From NCBI GenBank assembly GCA_018883305.1, contig VEQI01000074.1:1-11296 (forward strand): a stretch of DNA of 11,296 nucleotides, given 5' to 3'. Positions 1 through 6,237 of the stretch are shown here, piece by piece. Below the pieces are notes generated by a model that did not search any database, had not been told where the DNA came from, and saw only the letters and a list, made by a program, of their open reading frames with translations. Every line of letters begins with the position of its first letter. Within the stretch, counting starts at the first letter, position 1. A program made the position numbers and the translations under genes. Origin of the DNA: Limnohabitans sp. Its GTDB lineage: Bacteria; Pseudomonadota; Gammaproteobacteria; Burkholderiales; Burkholderiaceae_C.

Positions 1-730
1 CCGCCCCGGTGATGAAACTGCCCCAATCGCTGGCCAACATCAAGGCCAGCCGAGCCACGTCCTCCAGGCGGCCCAGGCGCTTGAGCGGCACACGCTGGCG
101 CATGGCTTGCAAGGTGGCCTCGGTAGGGGCCAGCCGCTTGAGACCCTCGGTCTCTGCAATGGGCCCGGGAACAATGGAGTTGATACGAATACCCTGCGCC
201 CCCCACTCCAGGGCCAGCACCTGCGTCAGCATGTCCACCCCAGCCTTGGCCGCACACACATGCGCCTGAAACGGCGTGGGCGTGAACGCCTGACTGGCGG
301 AAATTTGGATCACGCAGGCGCCGGGTTGACGCAAGTGCGCATGGGCAAAACGCACCACGTTAAAGCTGCCCAGCAGATCGATGTCCACCACGGTCTTGAA
401 CGCGTTGGGCGACATGTCGAGCGCACTGGCCAGGAAATTGCCGGCTGCCCCGGACACCAGCACGTCGATGGGACCATAGGCCGCGCAGGCCTGGGTCAAC
501 GCCGCTTGCACCGCTTCGGGGTCACGCACGTCGGCACTGAAGCCTTGCGCCTGCCGACCCGCCACAGCCAGTCCCTGGGCTGCGGACTGCACCTTGTCCA
601 GGGATCGGCTCATCAGGGAAAGTCGTGCGCCGGCCTCGGAAAAGGCGCGTGCAATGCCCAGATTGATGCCGCTGGAGCCCCCCGCCACAAACACGTGACG
701 CTGGCTGAAATCGAAAGGAAGGTGTTGCAT
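1..730 (-). CDS. SDR-family oxidoreductase, 2,4-dienoyl-CoA reductase-like (3' end beyond window)
   Basis: This is an NAD(P)-dependent short-chain dehydrogenase/reductase, read from ATG at 730 down to the window edge, so about 243 residues are visible and only the C-terminus is missing. The Rossmann cofactor motif GGSSGINLGIA is at residues 17-27, a D-V-R-D nucleotide-binding turn at 67-70, the AAGNF loop at 95-99 and the PGPI segment at 188-191. The classical YxxxK pair is incomplete: Lys162 is present (HVCAAKAGVD), but Val158 stands where Tyr is usual, and the ID at 117-118 replaces the usual catalytic Asn. This agrees with dienoyl-CoA-reductase-type SDRs, which place their tyrosine elsewhere, so it probably acts on a CoA-linked or similar enoyl substrate rather than being a dead enzyme. 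The exact substrate cannot be read. AGGAC lies 7 bases before the ATG. It is transcribed divergently from the Bug gene. Confidence 0.9.
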   Translation of the reverse strand, partial: MQHLPFDFSQRHVFVAGGSSGINLGIARAFSEAGARLSLMSRSLDKVQSAAQGLAVAGRQAQGFSADVRDPEAVQAALTQACAAYGPIDVLVSGAAGNFLASALDMSPNAFKTVVDIDLLGSFNVVRFAHAHLRQPGACVIQISASQAFTPTPFQAHVCAAKAGVDMLTQVLALEWGAQGIRINSIVPGPIAETEGLKRLAPTEATLQAMRQRVPLKRLGRLEDVARLALMLASDWGSFITGA

Positions 731-755
731 GACTTGTCCTGAATCTGTTGCCACC

Positions 756-784
756 ACGATAGTGCGCGGACGGGGAGCTCACAA
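756..784 (-). promoter_or_regulatory. Possible sigma70 promoter for the SDR gene
   Basis: On the minus strand a -35-like TTGTGA (complement of 779-784) and a -10-like TATCGT (complement of 756-761) are separated by exactly 17 bases. Each box matches 4 of 6 consensus positions. The predicted start near 749 would give a leader of about 20 bases containing the AGGAC Shine-Dalgarno. This is a pattern match only. I found no equally good promoter for the divergent Bug gene in 731-929. Confidence 0.35.
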
Positions 785-917
785 TGGCTGATTTTGCCAA
801 CCTGGCTGGCCAAAAATGACAGCCGGACTGGCACCCAAAGGACAGCGCTGCCGGCGTCCAGCGTTATCATGATCACCAGGGAACCTCCAGACGGGTTGAT
901 TGGCTCTGGTGTCCCGC

Positions 918-921
918 GGAG
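918..921 (+). promoter_or_regulatory. Ribosome binding site fixing the Bug gene start
   Basis: GGAG ends 8 bases before ATG 930, whereas the in-frame upstream start at 900 has no purine-rich stretch at suitable distance. Together with the signal peptide that begins at 930, this decides the start. Confidence 0.65.
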
Positions 922-929
922 ACAAACGC

Positions 930-1898
930 ATGATGACCTTCAAATCGCTTTTCAGCATGGCAGCGGCCGCCCTGGTGGGGACAAGCATGGCGCTGGCCCA
1001 GACCTATCCCAACAAGCCGATCCGTATTCTGGTGGGCTATGCCCCAGGCGGCTCAGCGGATGCCGGTATCCGGCCGCTGGCCAAGGCGCTGGAGCCCCTG
1101 CTGGGTCAGCCCCTGGTGATCGACTACAAGCCGGGCAATGCGGGTGGCGTTGCCATGGAGATGATCGCCAAGGCACCGGCCGATGGCTATACCCTTTATT
1201 ACTTTGACAGCGGCCCATTGACCGTCGCTCCGCACATGGGCAAGGTGACGTATGACGTCAACAAGTCTTTCACCGTGCTGAGCCATGTCTGTGGCAGCGG
1301 CAGTATGCTGGTAGCTCACCCTGGCACGCCCTTCAAAACCTTGAGCGACGTGGTGACCGCCTCCAAGCGCGAGCCCGACAAATGGAGTTATGGCACCTCA
1401 GGCGTGGCGGGTCCGCACCATCTCTCGGGTGAGTATTTCAAGAGCGTGTCCGGGGCCGTGCTGCTGCATGTCCCTTACAAGGGCGGCGGTCCCGCCATGG
1501 CGGACCTGATGGGCGGCCAGGTGCCCATGCTGTTTTCCTCGCTGGGGCCGGTGGTCTCAGCCGCCAAGGCGGGCAAGGTGCGGCCGCTGGCGGTCACCTC
1601 ACTCAAGCGCTCGAACGCCTTCCCCGACATTCCCACCTTTGACGAGCTGGGCTACAAGGGCTTTGAGTCCGTGTCCTGGTACGGCCTGATGGGACCAGCC
1701 GGCCTGCCCGCCGAGGTGGTGACGCGGCTCAACCGGGCCCTGACCAAGGTGAGCGAAGACAAAGCGGTGATGGACCAGATCAACGCCACCGGCTGTGACG
1801 CCGAGATACTACTCGCCGAGCCCACGCTGGAAAAAATCCGCACCGATTCAGCCAAGTGGAGCAAGGTCATCAAGGACGCCAACATCAAGCCGGAATGA
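930..1898 (+). CDS. Bug-family tripartite tricarboxylate transporter substrate-binding protein
   Basis: This is a periplasmic solute-binding protein of 322 residues, of the Bug family that is greatly expanded in Burkholderiales. It presumably binds a small carboxylate or aromatic acid for a TctAB-type membrane partner. A signal peptide occupies residues 1-23, with a hydrophobic core (AAAALVGTSMALA) and cleavage expected before Gln24. Family hallmarks are the GYAPGGSAD ligand loop near residue 36, LGQPLVIDYKPGNAGG, the signature KAPADGYTL, and the second-domain stretch YKGGGPAMADLMGGQVPMLF. The length is normal for the family. A second ATG directly follows at 933, and an in-frame GTG/TTG-type start at 900 is less likely because GGAG at 918-921 favours 930. 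No transporter membrane subunits are adjacent, which is usual for orphan Bug genes. The ligand cannot be inferred; the divergent SDR gene hints at an acid or CoA-ester catabolic setting, but only weakly. Confidence 0.95.
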   Translation: MMTFKSLFSMAAAALVGTSMALAQTYPNKPIRILVGYAPGGSADAGIRPLAKALEPLLGQPLVIDYKPGNAGGVAMEMIAKAPADGYTLYYFDSGPLTVAPHMGKVTYDVNKSFTVLSHVCGSGSMLVAHPGTPFKTLSDVVTASKREPDKWSYGTSGVAGPHHLSGEYFKSVSGAVLLHVPYKGGGPAMADLMGGQVPMLFSSLGPVVSAAKAGKVRPLAVTSLKRSNAFPDIPTFDELGYKGFESVSWYGLMGPAGLPAEVVTRLNRALTKVSEDKAVMDQINATGCDAEILLAEPTLEKIRTDSAKWSKVIKDANIKPE

Positions 1899-2058
1899 GC
1901 GTCGCGCGCCAAGCGTTTGTATTGCCGCGATGCTGGCATGGTGGCACCGTCTGACATCACAGCCACATTCAAAGTTTTGTAAAACCCCTGTCCGGTCACA
2001 CGGGTGGGGGCTGACATGGTTGATGATGGCGCATCTGCCTGTCTTGGCGCTCTGGTGT

Positions 2059-3912
2059 ATGTCTGTCTTGAACCGTTTGTCACGCCCTGCTCTGCTGGTC
2101 CTCGTGCTCTGGTGGATGACTGCTCAACCGACTTGGGCTGAGAAGCCTTTGGTCGCTGAAGTCACCCAGTTCCGTGAAACCGGCCGATACGACGAGGTGG
2201 AACAGCGCTGTCGCGAGTGGCCTCGCCGATACCCCACCTGGGTGCGCTGTGAAACGGTGGGGCGCACGGCAGAGGGTCGTGTCATTCGTGCGCTGGTGGC
2301 CAGCAAAGGCGCATCGGTGCAACCGGCCTCTCGCAAGACACACCCGGTGGTGCTGGTCATTGGTGGCACCCATGCCGGCGAAATCGATGGCAAGGATGCA
2401 GGTTTGATGCTGATGCGCCAACTGCTGGCCTCCGATGCATCGGAAAACCCCCTCCATCACCTCACCCTGGTGTTCGTGCCCGTCTTCAATGTGGATGGTC
2501 ATGAAAACCGTGGTCGCTATTTGCGTCCCAACCAGAACGGTCCTCTGGAGTCAGGCGACCGCACCACCGCTCAACGCATCAACCTCAATCGCGACTGGAT
2601 GCTGGCGCAGACACCGGAGATGCGCGCCATGCTGGCCCTGGTCCGGCGCTGGGACCCGGACCTCACCTTGGACTTGCACGTGACGGATGGCATTCGCTAT
2701 CGACACGACGTGGCCATCTCGCACTCCACCCTGTTCACGCAGGACACGGAACTGCAAACCGTGTCGGACTTTCTGTTGCAAAACGTGATCGCCCGTTTGC
2801 AACGCCGCGGTCACACGCCGTTGGACTTTTACCCGGTGCTCAATGACCCCGAGGACCCCACACTGGGCATGACTCAAGAGGTGGACAGTCCGCGCTTCTC
2901 ACACGTGTATGCCACGTTGCGCAACCGCCTGGGTTTTCTGGTGGAAGACCATGCCTGGGACGACTACGCCAAGCGCGTGCGCACCTGCATCGCCACCGTG
3001 CTGGCCGCCCTGGAGAGCGTGGCCGAACATCGGGACACGCTGCTTCGCACGGTCTTGGATGCGGACACACGGGCTGCCCGACTCTCCGGGCACACCGTGC
3101 CCCTGGCCTGGTACAACACGGCCGAAATTGGCCCCTCCCAGCCCAATGGTCAACTGGCGCTGCAAGGCTACCGCTACCAGGTGCATGATCAAGCGCCGGT
3201 CAGCGGGGGACGCGGCATCACCTACGACCTGACGCAACCCGTCACCTGGCAAATTCCGCTGTTCAATCATCTGCGTCCTGTGCCCGAGGCCATGCAATCC
3301 TTGCCGGAGGGCGGCTACCTGATCCCTGCAGGCTGGGCCGCCCTGGTTCGCCCCTATCTGGTGCAGCATGGGTTACGCCATCAAGTTTTGCCTCGAGCCT
3401 TGAAACAGGTGTCGGTCGACACCCTGCGCGTGCAGGACAACGACGTGGTGTACGAGCCCCAACCGTTCCAGGGTCGGGTGCGCACTCAGGTGAATGGCCG
3501 ATGGAAACCCGACGTGGTGGACCTGTCACGCGGGGCCCTGTATGTACCCCTGGATCAGCCTCGCGCCTGGTTGGTGGCGCATTTGCTGGAGCCCTGGGCG
3601 CCAGACTCCCTGTCCTCCTGGGGGGTGTTCAACACCGCCTATGAACTCAGCGACTACATCGCTGGTCACCGTGAACTGGAGCTGGCACGTTGGATGGTGG
3701 CAGAACATCCCGTCATCCAAACCCTGTACGGACAAGACCTGTATGCGCAGCTCCCGCGGTGGCGTCAGGTCTTTGAGGAAAGGTTGGAACGTGACCCGGT
3801 GTTCGCCAGCGATCCACGGGCTCGGCTGGATTTCTGGATCAGCAAGTTGCCCGCCCATGATCCGGGCTACAACCTCTACCCGGTCATGCGCACCGCGTCC
3901 AAACCTCGATGA
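2059..3912 (+). CDS. Exported M14-family zinc carboxypeptidase-like protein with long C-terminal region
   Basis: A secreted zinc metallopeptidase of 617 residues. With ATG 2059 it begins with a canonical signal peptide (hydrophobic LLVLVLWWM core, cleavage after TWA, residue 27). M14 hallmarks are all visible: HxxE zinc ligands His105 and Glu108 in GGTHAGE, the third ligand His207 in DLHVTDG, the substrate-carboxylate pair Asn177-Arg178 in NLNRDW, and a candidate catalytic Glu296 in LVEDHAWDDY. The catalytic domain covers roughly residues 55-320. The remaining 300 residues show no domain I recognise and may be a beta-rich accessory module plus a helical tail. The substrate could be a peptide, a peptidoglycan stem peptide or another amide. 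The reading frame is open back to 1795 and overlaps the Bug gene. ATG 2023 or 2026, 12-15 bases after the G-rich run 2006-2010, is an alternative start but would give an awkward double hydrophobic N-terminus. The stop overlaps the next gene. Confidence 0.87.
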   Translation: MSVLNRLSRPALLVLVLWWMTAQPTWAEKPLVAEVTQFRETGRYDEVEQRCREWPRRYPTWVRCETVGRTAEGRVIRALVASKGASVQPASRKTHPVVLVIGGTHAGEIDGKDAGLMLMRQLLASDASENPLHHLTLVFVPVFNVDGHENRGRYLRPNQNGPLESGDRTTAQRINLNRDWMLAQTPEMRAMLALVRRWDPDLTLDLHVTDGIRYRHDVAISHSTLFTQDTELQTVSDFLLQNVIARLQRRGHTPLDFYPVLNDPEDPTLGMTQEVDSPRFSHVYATLRNRLGFLVEDHAWDDYAKRVRTCIATVLAALESVAEHRDTLLRTVLDADTRAARLSGHTVPLAWYNTAEIGPSQPNGQLALQGYRYQVHDQAPVSGGRGITYDLTQPVTWQIPLFNHLRPVPEAMQSLPEGGYLIPAGWAALVRPYLVQHGLRHQVLPRALKQVSVDTLRVQDNDVVYEPQPFQGRVRTQVNGRWKPDVVDLSRGALYVPLDQPRAWLVAHLLEPWAPDSLSSWGVFNTAYELSDYIAGHRELELARWMVAEHPVIQTLYGQDLYAQLPRWRQVFEERLERDPVFASDPRARLDFWISKLPAHDPGYNLYPVMRTASKPR

Positions 3913-4685
3913 TCCATCTCAGCGGCAGCCGTGAGCCCCTGACCCTGAGCAGGTCCGTCATCACTTGGCTGATGACCGGGCTGGTCATGTGGGGATGCGT
4001 GGCGTCGGTCCGGGCCGAGGAAACGGTTGCGCGACCAGACTGGCAATACAAATTCACCCCTTCACGCTACATCACCACGGGTGAAACCAGTGGCACCGAC
4101 CTGAACCTGCGCGCCAATGCCGGTGAGCACACCTGGTGGGTGGGCCACTACCAGCGTGGTGATGAATTCCAGCAATCCCGTGTGGGCTACGAGCGGACTC
4201 GCCCTTGGGCCTGGGGTCAATGGACCGTGTCCTTGCAGGCGGCCAGCCATGGATTTGCCGGTGGTTCGGTGTCAAGTCAACTTGGCAATGCCACCCTGTT
4301 CGGGCTGGTGGGTTATGGGCGCACCAACGCACAAACCTACTACAACCTCAACTTTGACCCCAACGATGCCTGGACACTGGGCGTGGGCGGCAACTGGGTG
4401 GGCAACGCCACCTTCAATTTTTTTCGGGTGCAAGACAACCGTCTGGACACCGAGCAACGCAACACCCATGCCCTGGTGCGCTGGCCGCTGGCGGATCAGC
4501 AACGGATGACATTGGACCTGGCCTACAAGCGAGGCCGACCCGAGTCGGGTCTGGCCATGACGCAAGGGCACGCTTTATCTCTGGTGTATGAACACCATGC
4601 CTGGTTTGTGCATTGGGTCAAGGATCAGCACGTCAATTACAGTGACGCTGATCAGATCCGACTGAGCATTGGCCGGCGATTTTGA
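3909..4685 (+). CDS. Predicted outer-membrane beta-barrel protein, partner of the M14 peptidase
   Basis: This 258-residue protein has an N-terminal signal sequence (hydrophobic VITWLMTGLVMWGCVASV, cleavage expected after VRA, residue 36). The rest is made of short amphipathic stretches with alternating aromatic and polar residues, such as HTWWVGHYQRG, WGQWTVSLQAASHG, ATLFGLVGYGRT and AWTLGVGGNWVG. It ends in Phe (IRLSIGRRF), the typical C-terminal signal recognised by the BAM machinery. About 220 mature residues would suit a barrel of roughly 8-10 strands. Its ATG overlaps the TGA of the M14 gene (ATGA, 3909-3912) and has no Shine-Dalgarno of its own, so translation is probably coupled and the two proteins may work together at the envelope. 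I do not recognise a named family. The Cys in MWGC is not a good lipobox. Confidence 0.78.
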   Translation: MIHLSGSREPLTLSRSVITWLMTGLVMWGCVASVRAEETVARPDWQYKFTPSRYITTGETSGTDLNLRANAGEHTWWVGHYQRGDEFQQSRVGYERTRPWAWGQWTVSLQAASHGFAGGSVSSQLGNATLFGLVGYGRTNAQTYYNLNFDPNDAWTLGVGGNWVGNATFNFFRVQDNRLDTEQRNTHALVRWPLADQQRMTLDLAYKRGRPESGLAMTQGHALSLVYEHHAWFVHWVKDQHVNYSDADQIRLSIGRRF

Positions 4686-5026
4686 GGTCATGCCGCGGAC
4701 ACCACGCCAAGGTGTGGGCGCGGAACCCCATACCTGACCCGCGTTGACCAGCCAGCGGCATAGACCGCCGATGCAGGGAAGGAGACAAGCAGGACGCAAG
4801 TCCCGCGCGTCGGTTGCCACCGGGGCAAACCGCAAGGTCAAGTCATGACCCTCCCTCCATACACCGGCGGGCATTTCGCCGGCCGATCGCTCCGCTCATC
4901 AGACATCGAGTACCCGACGCCCACCCCTGAAGAGTACCCACCCACTGGCGAGGCGTCCGTTCGCTGCGCCACGCACAAGACCTGGGTGCGCCTGTCCACA
5001 CAGGTGTGAACACACAGCGCCTTGTG

Positions 5027-5051
5027 CCGGCGCTCGAACAGTGAGCGCCGG
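5027..5051. terminator. Perfect 9-bp stem-loop without T-tract
   Basis: CCGGCGCTC (5027-5035) and GAGCGCCGG (5043-5051) form a perfect inverted repeat around the 7-base loop GAACAGT. No run of T follows on either strand, so it is at best a Rho-assisted terminator, an mRNA-end stabiliser or a protein-binding dyad. It lies about 90 bases upstream of the glycine-zipper gene. Confidence 0.4.
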
Positions 5052-5077
5052 TAGTGGCCGATTAGCATGAAATTTTC

Positions 5078-5107
5078 GCGTCATCTTTTGCGTCACCACT
5101 CGCGTTA
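5078..5107 (+). repeat. Three GCGTYA hexamers at 12-base spacing, possible operator
   Basis: GCGTCA begins at 5078 and again at 5090, and GCGTTA begins at 5102, giving an exact 12-base period just upstream of the glycine-zipper gene. The first two are also preceded by TTTT (with one extra C in the first). Such head-to-tail spacing resembles the tandem half-sites used by OmpR/PhoB-type response regulators. The third copy overlaps TTAGAT (5105-5110), a weak -10 candidate. The regulatory role is inference. Confidence 0.3.
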
Positions 5108-5130
5108 GATTCACGACACCTTCATCTTTC

Positions 5131-5136
5131 AGGAGA
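5131..5136 (+). promoter_or_regulatory. Ribosome binding site of the interrupted glycine-zipper gene
   Basis: AGGAGA lies 5 bases before ATG 5142. A near-ideal Shine-Dalgarno suggests that the gene was translated efficiently before, or despite, the internal stop. Confidence 0.7.
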
Positions 5137-5141
5137 ACTTC

Positions 5142-5762
5142 ATGCAAGCACGCCGCATCACCTTGGCCTGTCTGATGGTGGTCGCCCCTTGGGCGCACGC
5201 ACAAACTGCCACCACGGCACGCAGTCAGTACGACATTGACAGCAAACTCGCCCTCACCCGTTATCAAGAAGATCAGAAAGTGTGCAAGGAAGTGCCGGAC
5301 GCACCCGCACGGATGCAGTGCTATCGGGATGCCAAGACCGAGCATGACCGCGCCATCACGGCAGCCAAGGCCAAGCGGGATGCCAGCAGCAAGGCGGCTG
5401 CCAGCAGCACGCCTGTGTCCACCTGTCCGGATTGCGCGCGGGTGGTGTCGATCAGTCAAGTGGAACGTGAGGGCTAGCCCAGCGCGTTGGGCACCATCGC
5501 GGGTGGCATTGCAGGCGCACTGCTGGGACGACAGATCGGTGGCGGCACGGGACAGGACCTGGCCACGGTGGCCGGTGCAGCGGGCGGCGCCTATGCTGGT
5601 CGGCAAATCGAGAAGAAGGTCAGCACCCACAAAGCTTGGGTGGTGGCGGTGCAGTTTCCAGACGGTAGCCGAGCGGAACACGAGTACAGCCAGGACCCGG
5701 GACTGCGTGTGGGGGACCTGGTGCGCAAAACCGATCAGGGCTTTGTTCGCCCGGCCCCTTGA
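5142..5762 (+). pseudogene. Glycine-zipper (17 kDa surface antigen-like) envelope protein gene interrupted by an in-frame TAG
   Basis: One continuous reading frame of 206 sense codons is broken only by TAG at 5475-5477 (codon 112). The N-terminal half has a signal peptide (MQARRITLACLMVVAPWAHA, residues 1-20), a charged Lys/Ala-rich segment and the stretch CPDCARVVSISQVEREG that leads into the zipper domain in related proteins. After the stop the same frame continues with LGTIAGGIAGALLGRQIGGGTG, ATVAGAAGGAYAGRQIEKKV and a small beta-rich tail ending in VRPAP, at the normal TGA 5760. The glycine-zipper half is typical of the 2TM glycine-zipper/SlyB-like outer-membrane lipoprotein and antigen group. 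No frameshift or other damage is visible, so the stop is recent, a sequencing error or suppressed. TTG 5487 is a conceivable restart but lacks a ribosome site, and its product would lack a signal peptide. Confidence 0.82.
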
Positions 5763-5768
5763 GCGAAA

Positions 5769-5794
5769 CAGACGCCCCCGCTGAGGGGCGTCTG
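5769..5794. terminator. Bidirectional terminator hairpin between convergent genes
   Basis: A perfect 10-bp GC-rich stem, CAGACGCCCC (5769-5778) and GGGGCGTCTG (5785-5794), closes the loop CGCTGA. It lies 6 bases after the glycine-zipper stop and 7 bases after the Hsp20 stop on the other strand. Only a short TTT follows on the minus strand and no T-run on the plus strand, so termination may be incomplete. Its position between convergent genes supports the call. Confidence 0.72.
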
Positions 5795-5801
5795 ACACAG
5801 A

Positions 5802-6236
5802 TCAGGCAATTTCCAGCAACTTGGACACGCTTTGCTGCGCCTTGGGCAGTGTCAATTCCAGCACGCCGTTTTCATAGCGGGCGCTGGCGTTGGCCTGGTC
5901 CACGCTGTCGTCCAATAACAGCGTGCGTGCCACGCGTCCGTGATAGCGCTCAGAGCGTAGCACCTTCTCGCCCTCCTTCTCTTCCTTCTCGCGCTTGACT
6001 TCGGCGCTGAGGGCCACCTGGTTGCCATCGATGGACACTTTGATGTCCTCTTTCTTCACACCCGGAATTTCGGCGGTCACCAGGTATTGCTTGTCATCTT
6101 CCTTGAGGTCGATGCGCATCATGGGTTGTTCCTCCATGAAGCGGCTCACGGGTCGCCAGGCCAGGCTGCGGAAAAAGTCGTCCTTGAAAGGGTCGCTCAG
6201 TTCGCCAAAGGGATTGAATCGGTTAATGATGTTCAC
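5802..6236 (-). CDS. Hsp20/alpha-crystallin small heat-shock protein
   Basis: An ATP-independent holdase chaperone of 144 residues that would oligomerise in the cytoplasm and hold unfolding proteins for the DnaK/ClpB machinery. The N-terminal arm (1-37) is Phe/Pro-rich (FNPFGELSDPF). The alpha-crystallin domain runs from about 38 to 132, with RIDLKEDDKQYLVTAEIPGVKKEDI, a highly charged loop (KREKEEKEGEK, 81-91), RSERYHGRVARTLLL and the hallmark NGVLELTLPK at 123-132. A short tail ends LLEIA, a weak version of the IxI anchoring motif. The start is GTG at 6236, with GGAG six bases upstream (complement of 6243-6246). That ribosome site is buried in an inverted repeat (see the 6238-6296 entry), suggesting heat control of translation. 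It faces the glycine-zipper gene tail to tail. Confidence 0.95.
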   Translation of the reverse strand: MNIINRFNPFGELSDPFKDDFFRSLAWRPVSRFMEEQPMMRIDLKEDDKQYLVTAEIPGVKKEDIKVSIDGNQVALSAEVKREKEEKEGEKVLRSERYHGRVARTLLLDDSVDQANASARYENGVLELTLPKAQQSVSKLLEIA

Positions 6237-6237
6237 G

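Larger units (their letters stand above)
4686..5141 (+). other. Long non-coding interval with stacked inverted repeats; candidate structured RNA
   Basis: I find no convincing gene in these 456 bases. The first 200 bases are dense in possible RNA hairpins. GGTC plus ATGCCGC (4686-4696) can pair with GCGGCAT and GACC (4755-4766) as an 11-bp helix with one bulged A. It encloses ACACC/GGTGT (4699-4703/4711-4715) and CGCGG/CCGCG (4719-4723/4739-4743). Next come GGAC-GCAA-GTCC (4792-4803, a GNRA loop), an 8-bp stem with one bulge (4811-4818/4824-4832), GGTCA/TGACC (4836-4840/4846-4850) and CCGGCG/CGCCGG (4864-4869/4877-4882). The same 5' bases, GAGGTCATG (4684-4692), could instead pair with CATGACC-C-TC at 4844-4853. 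The direct repeat GAGTACCC occurs at 4908 and 4931. The interval may hold the 3' end of the barrel mRNA, a small RNA or a leader. High GC makes chance hairpins common, so the functional reading is inference. Confidence 0.4.

Noticed and set aside
1980..2012. Imperfect hairpin between the Bug and M14 genes as a terminator
   Set aside because: The pairing is broken (ACCCC and CCG arms with mismatched internal loop) and no T-run follows, so support is too weak.
1795..2058. In-frame N-terminal extension of the M14 peptidase overlapping the Bug gene
   Set aside because: The extension is low-complexity shadow of another coding frame, and a canonical signal peptide starts at 2059.
4690..4770. tRNA or 5S rRNA fragment
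   Set aside because: There is a closing helix, but no TTC arm, anticodon geometry or 5S consensus on either strand.
4770..4810. GGGAAGG followed by GCAAGTCC, reminiscent of the cobalamin riboswitch core
   Set aside because: The upstream GCCCCCGCAACTGT and GCCACTG elements are absent, and the downstream gene has no link to cobalamin.
4770..4850. Resemblance to the cyclic di-GMP-I (GEMM) riboswitch: GGACGCAA, GGTTGCC and GGGCAAACC words
   Set aside because: The words are characteristic, but they occur in the wrong order (the GGCAAACC element comes last) and the central GGACGCAA is better explained as a simple GNRA hairpin. Only a covariance-model search could revive it.
4899..5798. 299-codon open frame on the minus strand across the glycine-zipper gene
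   Set aside because: It has no recognisable domain, no ribosome site, skewed composition and runs antisense to a frame with clear signal peptide and zipper motifs. It is a GC-driven shadow.
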